Below are positions 14,617-19,438 of a DNA stretch of 19,438 nucleotides, piece by piece. Numbering within the stretch: position 1 is the stretch's first letter; each line of letters begins with the position of its first letter. Origin of the DNA: Crocinitomicaceae bacterium (GTDB lineage Bacteria > Bacteroidota > Bacteroidia > Flavobacteriales_D > Sanyastnellaceae); contig JADLBA010000169.1 in assembly GCA_020848015.1 (NCBI GenBank), positions 1-19,438 on the forward strand, in the 5' to 3' direction. Made by a program: the position numbers and the translations under genes. A model generated the notes under the pieces. The model saw only the letters and a program-made list of their open reading frames with translations, ran no database searches and was not told the DNA's origin.

Positions 14617-14624
14617 CAAAAGTA
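14617..14624 (-). promoter_or_regulatory. Putative -7 box of the polysaccharide export gene
   Basis: The minus strand reads TACTTTTG followed by CC, an exact TAnnTTTG match, about 23 bases upstream of the ATG at 14593. No TTG is seen 19-21 bases farther upstream, so only half of the promoter pattern is supported. Confidence 0.4.
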
Positions 14625-14653
14625 AGCATTGCCTACCAATCATCTGATTGTAG

Positions 14654-14661
14654 CATATTTG
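14654..14661 (+). promoter_or_regulatory. Possible -7 box of the CoA-binding/GNAT/mltG operon
   Basis: CATATTTG matches TAnnTTTG except for the first base. A TTG lies 22 bases upstream, slightly longer than the usual 19-21. The box is only 7 bases before the ATG at 14669, so the transcript would be nearly leaderless unless the ATG at 14675 is used. Confidence 0.28.
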
Positions 14662-14668
14662 CAAGAAA

Positions 14669-15040
14669 ATGGAAATGGTCAATAAACCGACAGTGGTCAT
14701 TGGAGCGAGTCCTGATTCATCAAGGTACTCCTATCTTGCGGTAGAAAGATTGCTCCATTCGGGGCACACTGTATATCCGCTGGGCAAACGCAAAGGCTCT
14801 ATTCATGGCTTGGAAATTATTCAGGATAAACCTCCGCTGGGAAAAATTGATACCGTCACGCTCTACGTTAATCCGGCAATTCAAAAAGAATGGTATTCTT
14901 ATATCCTGAATCTTCAGCCATTGAGGGTTATTTTTAACCCTGGCACCGAAAATCCGGAGTTTGCAAAATTGTTGAGCGACAATGGGATTACCTTTATTGA
15001 GGCCTGTACGCTGGTTCTCCTTTCATCGAAACAATATTGA
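14669..15040 (+). CDS. Small CoA-binding (Rossmann) domain protein, YccU type
   Basis: The 123-residue protein is one CoA_binding_2 domain. It has a nucleotide-binding start (PTVVIGASPDSSRYSYLAV, 7-25), a central TVYPLGKRKGSIHGLEI (34-50), then VIFNPGTENPEF (87-98) and IEACTLVLL (110-118). The family resembles the CoA-binding part of succinyl-CoA synthetase but lacks a catalytic domain; its cellular role is unknown. An ATG at 14675 (third residue) is an alternative start. The stop codon is 2 bp before the ATG of the acetyltransferase gene, so the two genes are probably translated together. The 75-bp gap upstream holds both divergent promoters. Confidence 0.82.
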   Translation: MEMVNKPTVVIGASPDSSRYSYLAVERLLHSGHTVYPLGKRKGSIHGLEIIQDKPPLGKIDTVTLYVNPAIQKEWYSYILNLQPLRVIFNPGTENPEFAKLLSDNGITFIEACTLVLLSSKQY

Positions 15041-15042
15041 AG

Positions 15043-15540
15043 ATGATCAGCGGGCGCTTTATTTATCTCCGCCCTGTAACGCAGGAAGATGCCGAACAAA
15101 TTCTCGAATGGGAAAACGATCCTGAGTTCTGGCCAATAACGGAAACCCCCGGTCCTTTTGTTATTCAAGATATTCGCCGCTTTATCGAAAGAAGTTCCGA
15201 TCTCTTTGGCTATGGGCAAATTCGGCTTGTCATCTGCACAAAAAGAGAGGATCATAAAATAGGGATGCTGGATTTATTCAATTTAAATACTACTCGTCAA
15301 AGTGCCGGAGTTGGTATTTTAGTAGCAGAAAATTCTTACCGGAACAAAGGTATCGCGACAGAAGCTATCAGTATTCTCATCAATTCTATGTACCAGTTTT
15401 TTTATTTAAAATCTCTCGAATGTCTGGTTTTTCACGACAATACGGCAAGTATTCACCTTTTCGAAAAGTGCGGTTTTACAATTGTTGAAAGTACCGTATT
15501 CAAAAATAAAAAAGCTATACGGTACATTTATAATGCATGA
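15043..15540 (+). CDS. GNAT-family N-acetyltransferase (RimJ/SpeG-like)
   Basis: The 165-residue protein opens with RFIYLRPVTQEDAEQILEWEND, typical of the RimJ/SpeG group. Acetyl-CoA-binding motif A lies at about 92-109 (ILVAENSYRNKGIATEAI, with the RNKGIA loop), and motif B is HDNTASIHLFEKCGF (131-145). It transfers an acetyl group from acetyl-CoA to an amine or protein N-terminus; the substrate is unknown. I start it at the ATG at 15043, two bases after the upstream stop; a TTG at 15037 overlapping that stop would add two residues. Its own stop overlaps the mltG start as ATGA, so it is in the middle of a coupled operon. Confidence 0.87.
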   Translation: MISGRFIYLRPVTQEDAEQILEWENDPEFWPITETPGPFVIQDIRRFIERSSDLFGYGQIRLVICTKREDHKIGMLDLFNLNTTRQSAGVGILVAENSYRNKGIATEAISILINSMYQFFYLKSLECLVFHDNTASIHLFEKCGFTIVESTVFKNKKAIRYIYNA

Positions 15541-16562
15541 AAAAAAAGCTCCTATTATTCATAGCATCCATCGCTCTATTAGTATTGCTCGCCTCTGGTT
15601 GGCTTTACCTGAAAATATTTTCATCCAACACAGGGTTTAACAAGGAAAGCGTCTTGCTTTACCTGCCAACCGGCTCATCTTTCGATGACCTGCGGCACAG
15701 ACTTGTTTCTCAGAACATCATTAATTCCGAAACGTCATTTTTGCTGGCTGCCCGGCTAAAAAAGTTTGACAAAATAAAGCCCGGTAGATACCGTGTAAAA
15801 AAAGGTATAAGCAACAACGATCTCATCAATATGCTCCGCAGCGGCAATCAGGAAGCTGTAATGGTAAAGCTTGATGGAGTACAGACCCTTCCACAATTAG
15901 CAGGAAGGCTTTCTCACTATCTTGAACGAGATTCTGCCGGTTTTGCAAACACCCTTCTTGACCCCAATGTTGCAGATTCGATGGGATTTACCCCTGCCAA
16001 CTTTTCCGCAATGTTCATCGCTGATACCTATAATTTTCTATGGACAACTACCTCCAATGATTTTTTAGTGCGTATGTCAAAGGAGTATAAAAAAGTCTGG
16101 GATCAGAAAAGAAAAGATCAGGCTGCCGCACTCGGAATGTCAGAAGCAGAGGTTAGCACTCTTGCATCAATTGTTAAGGGAGAAACATCCCGAAAAGAGG
16201 AAGCGCCTATAATAGCAGGGCTTTACCTCAACCGGTTGAGAAGAGGAGAGCCTTTGCAGTCAGACCCAACAGTTATTTTTGCAAATGGGCTACAAGGCGT
16301 AGAGCGTGTTCTTTTTTCTGATTTGCAAATTGATTCCCCCTATAACACCTACCTACATTCGGGGCTGCCGCCGGGGCCTATTTCTCTGGTAGAAAAATTC
16401 TACATTGATGCGGTATTGAATCCCGAAAGACATGAGTATTTATTCATGTGTGCACAACCAGGCAATACAGGGTACCACAATTTTTCGCGAACCTACGAGC
16501 AACATCTTATTTACGCTCAACATTACAGGAAATGGTTAAATGACTCGGGGATCAATCGCTGA
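15537..16562 (+). CDS. mltG: MltG, endolytic murein transglycosylase
   Basis: The 341-residue protein has one N-terminal membrane helix (about 4-26), then a LysM-like region (about 38-100, with IKPGRYRVKKGISNNDLINML) and the YceG/MltG catalytic domain. Motifs are LASIVKGETSRKEEAPIIAGLYLNRL (209-234) with the proposed catalytic E216, GEPLQSDPTVIF (237-248), and SPYNTYLHSGLPPGPIS (267-283). The end is GYHNFSRTYEQH (312-323). MltG cuts new glycan strands at the inner membrane and sets their length. The residue two before E216 is Lys, where many homologues have Glu; the catalytic residue itself is kept. The start codon overlaps the GNAT stop (ATGA). The stop codon directly abuts the stop of the convergent kinase gene. 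Confidence 0.93.
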   Translation: MKKKLLLFIASIALLVLLASGWLYLKIFSSNTGFNKESVLLYLPTGSSFDDLRHRLVSQNIINSETSFLLAARLKKFDKIKPGRYRVKKGISNNDLINMLRSGNQEAVMVKLDGVQTLPQLAGRLSHYLERDSAGFANTLLDPNVADSMGFTPANFSAMFIADTYNFLWTTTSNDFLVRMSKEYKKVWDQKRKDQAAALGMSEAEVSTLASIVKGETSRKEEAPIIAGLYLNRLRRGEPLQSDPTVIFANGLQGVERVLFSDLQIDSPYNTYLHSGLPPGPISLVEKFYIDAVLNPERHEYLFMCAQPGNTGYHNFSRTYEQHLIYAQHYRKWLNDSGINR

Positions 16563-18758
16563 TCACTCTTCCTCGAACCAGTAATGTATTTTACTGGTAA
16601 GCATTTCTGGATTCATTGGTTTTGGGATCAGATCATCCATACCCGCCTGAAGGCATACTTTTTTATCTCTATCCTCATTTTCCGTGAGACCAATAATGAC
16701 CGGCAGATCATTCCTCCCTGAGTTCTTTTTCATTTTTTTGACTGTGTCAACTCCATTAAGCTCAGGAGTATTCACATCCATGATGATCAGATCGTATGAT
16801 TCGCGCTGAGTATAGTCAAGCACCTGTTGTCCATTATTCACGGCTTCATACTTATGTCCCAGCAGTTGAAGTGTTTTGGCAGTAACTGCTCGTGTCAGTT
16901 CATTATCATGTGCTATCAAAACCTTTAGTCTGTTTTGCGGAAGATTTACCTCCTGCTTTCCGAAACTTACCAGATTTCTGGCGTTTGCGTCGGGATTGAG
17001 ATGGAGAACGTCAATAATTGTATCCAGTAATTTTGCCTGTCTTACCGGTTTTGTAAGATAGGCGTTGTAGAGATTTCCTTTCAGGTCAACGAGATGCTGA
17101 CCAATAGATGAAAGAACAATAATCGGCAACTGATTACTGTCAAATTTTTCTCTGATTTTTTCCGTCAGTACCCGTCCATCCATTTCAGGCATCTGCATAT
17201 CCATCAGACAAAAATCGAATTTATGAAGATTGGATACGATTTCATTGACCAGGTCAGGACTATTGAATGGTGTCGCCTGAACTCCCCAGGCAGAGAGTTG
17301 TTTGACGAGTATCTTAAGGTTTGTTTTATTATCGTCTATCACCAGCGCTTTTAGCCCATTGAGTGCGCTAATTTTTGCCAATTGAGACTCTCCGCTGGTT
17401 TCTGCCACAATGGTAAAAGAAAAAGTTGCTCCTTTCATCGGAGTGCTTTCTACCCATATCCTTCCACCCATTTCAGCTACGAGGTTCTTGCTGATGGAAA
17501 GGCCAAGTCCGGAGCCTCCGTACTTTTTGTTGATTGCATTATCTGTTTGTGAGAATGCCTCGAAGAGTTTTCCTAATTTATCTGCTTCGATTCCAATACC
17601 TGTATCGGCTACGGAAAATTTAACCTGTACAAAATCAGACTCACGGTTGACGAGTTCCGCTTTAATAAGTATTTCGCCGTTTTCAGTAAACTTGATCGCA
17701 TTATTGACGAGATTGAGAAGTACTTGCCTCAGCCTTCTTTCGTCTTGTAATAATTCAGCCGGAATTTTCGGGTCAATATCACTCATTAGCTCTAATTTCT
17801 TTGCATTGGCTAATGGCTTCATAAGGTCAATGACCTGGTCAATACAATCAGACATTACAAAGCGGTTCTTGAACAATTCCAGTTTACCAGACTGCATCTG
17901 TGCAAAGTCGAGAATATCGTTTACGAGGTCGAGAAGATTGAGGGCACTGCTGTGGATGTTTCTGACAAATCCTCTTTGCTCTTCATCCAGTTTCGTTTTG
18001 GCCATCAGTTCGGTCATCCCAATCACCCCGTTCAACGGAGTTCTGATTTCATGGCTCATATTCGCTAGAAAATTTGTTTTGGCCTGCTTTGCCTCATCCA
18101 ACTCCGCATCAACAGATTCAAGCATCTTTTCCACGACCTGAATTTTATTGAACGATGGTTTTAAAAGAAACGAATAAAGAATAATGCACAGGGCGAAGGC
18201 AAGAAGGGCGAGACCGGCTCCGGCAATTTTCAAGAGATTAAAATTCTCTTCCGCCTCAATAGTAAATTGCCCTGTCAGGTCTGCCATTCGGGAGACATAT
18301 TCCTCCGACCGAGCAATTAATTTGCCTACTTCTTCTCCCGATAATGGTTTGGAAGAATTTACTAATGGCTGAAGCATATCGCGTATCTCGACAAAAGAGG
18401 GAGTTACCCCGTGCAACAGCCGCTGAACATCATCTGAGTTGGTGCCATTGGTACCGTAAACATCACTTCCATTCATCAGAGCCTTCTGGGCATTTTCCCA
18501 TTTCCCTGCATTGAGTTTAACTCTTCCAAGATAATTTTCAAACTCTGCCTCCTTACCAGATGTTACCTGCATCAGCAGAAGCGTTTTACCAATATCATCA
18601 ATCAGCGCCTTCTGACGGACTGACAGGGAGATTCTCGATTGGGAAACAGAACTGACCCTTTGGGTCTGAATAATAAGCAGAGCGGACATGATCAACAATA
18701 ATATCATGCCTGTAATGAACCACGTACTTCTTTTTTTAAACTTTCGGGACTCTGACAT
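16563..18758 (-). CDS. Hybrid sensor histidine kinase with two receiver domains
   Basis: The protein is 731 residues from the ATG at 18758. A membrane helix (about 14-31), a periplasmic sensor of about 140 residues rich in charged helices, and a second helix (about 177-199) are followed by the kinase core. HisKA contains FLANMSHEIRTPLNGVIGM with H236; HATPase has the N-box LVNNAIKF, DTGIG and YGGSGLGL. The first receiver has VIDDN, phospho-acceptor D520 in LMDMQMPEMDG and K570. The second has D661 in IIMDVNTPELNG and K713, but its acidic pair is His-Asp (AHDN) rather than two acids. It probably senses a periplasmic or envelope signal; the output regulator is not seen. AAGGGG lies just before the start, an SD-like sequence; GTG at 18761 is an alternative start. 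It follows another hybrid kinase on the same strand. Confidence 0.9.
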   Translation of the reverse strand: MSESRKFKKRSTWFITGMILLLIMSALLIIQTQRVSSVSQSRISLSVRQKALIDDIGKTLLLMQVTSGKEAEFENYLGRVKLNAGKWENAQKALMNGSDVYGTNGTNSDDVQRLLHGVTPSFVEIRDMLQPLVNSSKPLSGEEVGKLIARSEEYVSRMADLTGQFTIEAEENFNLLKIAGAGLALLAFALCIILYSFLLKPSFNKIQVVEKMLESVDAELDEAKQAKTNFLANMSHEIRTPLNGVIGMTELMAKTKLDEEQRGFVRNIHSSALNLLDLVNDILDFAQMQSGKLELFKNRFVMSDCIDQVIDLMKPLANAKKLELMSDIDPKIPAELLQDERRLRQVLLNLVNNAIKFTENGEILIKAELVNRESDFVQVKFSVADTGIGIEADKLGKLFEAFSQTDNAINKKYGGSGLGLSISKNLVAEMGGRIWVESTPMKGATFSFTIVAETSGESQLAKISALNGLKALVIDDNKTNLKILVKQLSAWGVQATPFNSPDLVNEIVSNLHKFDFCLMDMQMPEMDGRVLTEKIREKFDSNQLPIIVLSSIGQHLVDLKGNLYNAYLTKPVRQAKLLDTIIDVLHLNPDANARNLVSFGKQEVNLPQNRLKVLIAHDNELTRAVTAKTLQLLGHKYEAVNNGQQVLDYTQRESYDLIIMDVNTPELNGVDTVKKMKKNSGRNDLPVIIGLTENEDRDKKVCLQAGMDDLIPKPMNPEMLTSKIHYWFEEE

Positions 18759-18793
18759 CACCCCTTAGAAATGATACATATATATATAGTACA

Positions 18794-18801
18794 CAAAATT
18801 A
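18794..18801 (-). promoter_or_regulatory. Putative -7 box of the hybrid kinase gene
   Basis: The minus strand reads TAATTTTG, an exact TAnnTTTG match, about 35 bases before the ATG at 18758. There is no clear TTG at the -33 position. An AT-repeat (18779-18788 area) lies between the box and the start codon. Confidence 0.38.
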
Positions 18802-18816
18802 AGGTCTTTTACCTTA
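18800..18816 (-). terminator. Weak hairpin between the two kinase genes
   Basis: TAAGGT, a five-base loop and ACCTTA form a 6-bp stem, followed on the minus strand by ATTTTG. It is A/T-rich and weak. It could end the upstream kinase transcript, but it also borders the TAATTTTG box of the next gene. Confidence 0.25.
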
Positions 18817-18833
18817 CGAACTGAGAAAAATGA

Positions 18834-19438
18834 TCAGGCTGCCCTGTTTTTACCCTTAGGGCATTCAGAAAAATATGCCCGTATAGACCTCTTAAGATGA
18901 TCAGGAAGAAATGGTTTTGAAATGAACTCATTCATCCCAATACTTAAACATCTCCTTTTGTCATTTTCCGAAGCATTGGCTGTAATTGCCACGATAAACG
19001 GCTGAAGACCTTCAGAAGACCTGATTATCGAAGTGGCTTCAATGCCATCCATCTCCGGCATCTGAATATCCATATAAATAATGTCATAGGATTTTTCCTT
19101 CATGGCATCGAGCACCTCTCTTCCGTTGGAACAAATATCTGCCCTGATTCCCAGGTTAGATAGCATAAAACAAAGCACACTCTGATTTATCAGGTTATCT
19201 TCAGCCACTAGTATATTCAATTCCCCCAACTCTCCAGCCAACATAGTTTCATATTCTTTGCTTACCGACCTATTTTTATTTGCAGATAAAGAAGGCAGCC
19301 TGCCACGGATTGAAAATGTAAAATCGGAGCCTACATTTTCAATACTGTTAACGGAAATTTCCCCGCCCAGCATTTTCACGATCTGCTTGCATATCACCAG
19401 TCCAAGTCCGGTACCGCCGTATTTTTTACTCGTTGAGG
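18834..19438 (-). CDS. Hybrid histidine kinase, C-terminal part (partial at right edge)
   Basis: The frame is open to the window edge and encodes the last 201 residues of a larger protein. It begins within the ATPase domain (STSKKYGGTGLGLVICKQ, the G2 box), then LGGEISVNSIENVGSDFTFSI closes that domain. A receiver domain follows with LNILVAEDNLINQSV, phospho-acceptor Asp in YDIIYMDIQMPEMDG, the Thr of IVAITANA and the Lys of FISKPF. The sensor and dimerisation domains lie to the right of the window. It sits 75 bp upstream of a second hybrid kinase on the same strand, and both end in receiver domains. A short ORF starting at 19397 would be internal to this gene. Confidence 0.88.
   Translation of the reverse strand, partial: STSKKYGGTGLGLVICKQIVKMLGGEISVNSIENVGSDFTFSIRGRLPSLSANKNRSVSKEYETMLAGELGELNILVAEDNLINQSVLCFMLSNLGIRADICSNGREVLDAMKEKSYDIIYMDIQMPEMDGIEATSIIRSSEGLQPFIVAITANASENDKRRCLSIGMNEFISKPFLPDHLKRSIRAYFSECPKGKNRAA

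Noticed and set aside
17410..18141. 243-codon open frame on the plus strand inside the hybrid kinase gene
   Set aside because: It is a shadow of the kinase coding strand; its translation is Ser/Leu-rich with no recognisable domain, and the kinase is strongly supported.

Overview
The window looks like a piece of a Bacteroidota chromosome. The evidence is a type B (CHU_C) sorting domain of the type IX secretion system, a bacillithiol enzyme (BshC), a carboxypeptidase-regulatory-domain TonB receptor, few obvious Shine-Dalgarno sequences, and several upstream regions carrying the Bacteroidota -7 box TAnnTTTG. I cannot name the genus. Coding density is high. No intergenic gap exceeds about 140 bp, and I saw no rRNA, tRNA, CRISPR array, insertion sequence or phage gene.

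Left part (1-3411): the 5' part of dapD (lysine/peptidoglycan precursor synthesis) runs off the left edge. It is divergent from ruvX. ruvX converges on bshC, which lies 37 bp downstream of a secreted protein with a CHU_C sorting domain.

Centre-left (3528-10135): an ECF sigma factor, a one-helix putative anti-sigma factor overlapping it, and an outer-membrane-type protein form a leftward operon. A TonB-dependent receptor is transcribed divergently from a shared 127 bp promoter region and is followed by a full-size ABC exporter. This resembles a cell-surface sensing and uptake unit and is the most system-like part of the window. A terminator-like hairpin lies inside the first codons of the outer-membrane-type gene.

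Centre-right (10144-16562): leftward genes encode a secreted choice-of-anchor B protein ending in MopE-like and dockerin-like repeats, a membrane-anchored GH23 lytic transglycosylase, RfbC (dTDP-sugar epimerase) and a Wza-like polysaccharide export lipoprotein. Divergent from these is a tight rightward operon of a CoA-binding protein, a GNAT acetyltransferase and the endolytic transglycosylase MltG. The theme is the cell envelope.

Right part (16563-19438): two hybrid sensor kinase genes lie in tandem on the minus strand. The first is complete (two receiver domains). The second is cut by the right edge (end of the ATPase domain plus one receiver).

Most genes belong to well-known families. I found no clearly new system. 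The points most worth checking are the sigma/anti-sigma/receptor unit, the hairpin, the dockerin-ended protein and the exporter with a changed Walker B glutamate.
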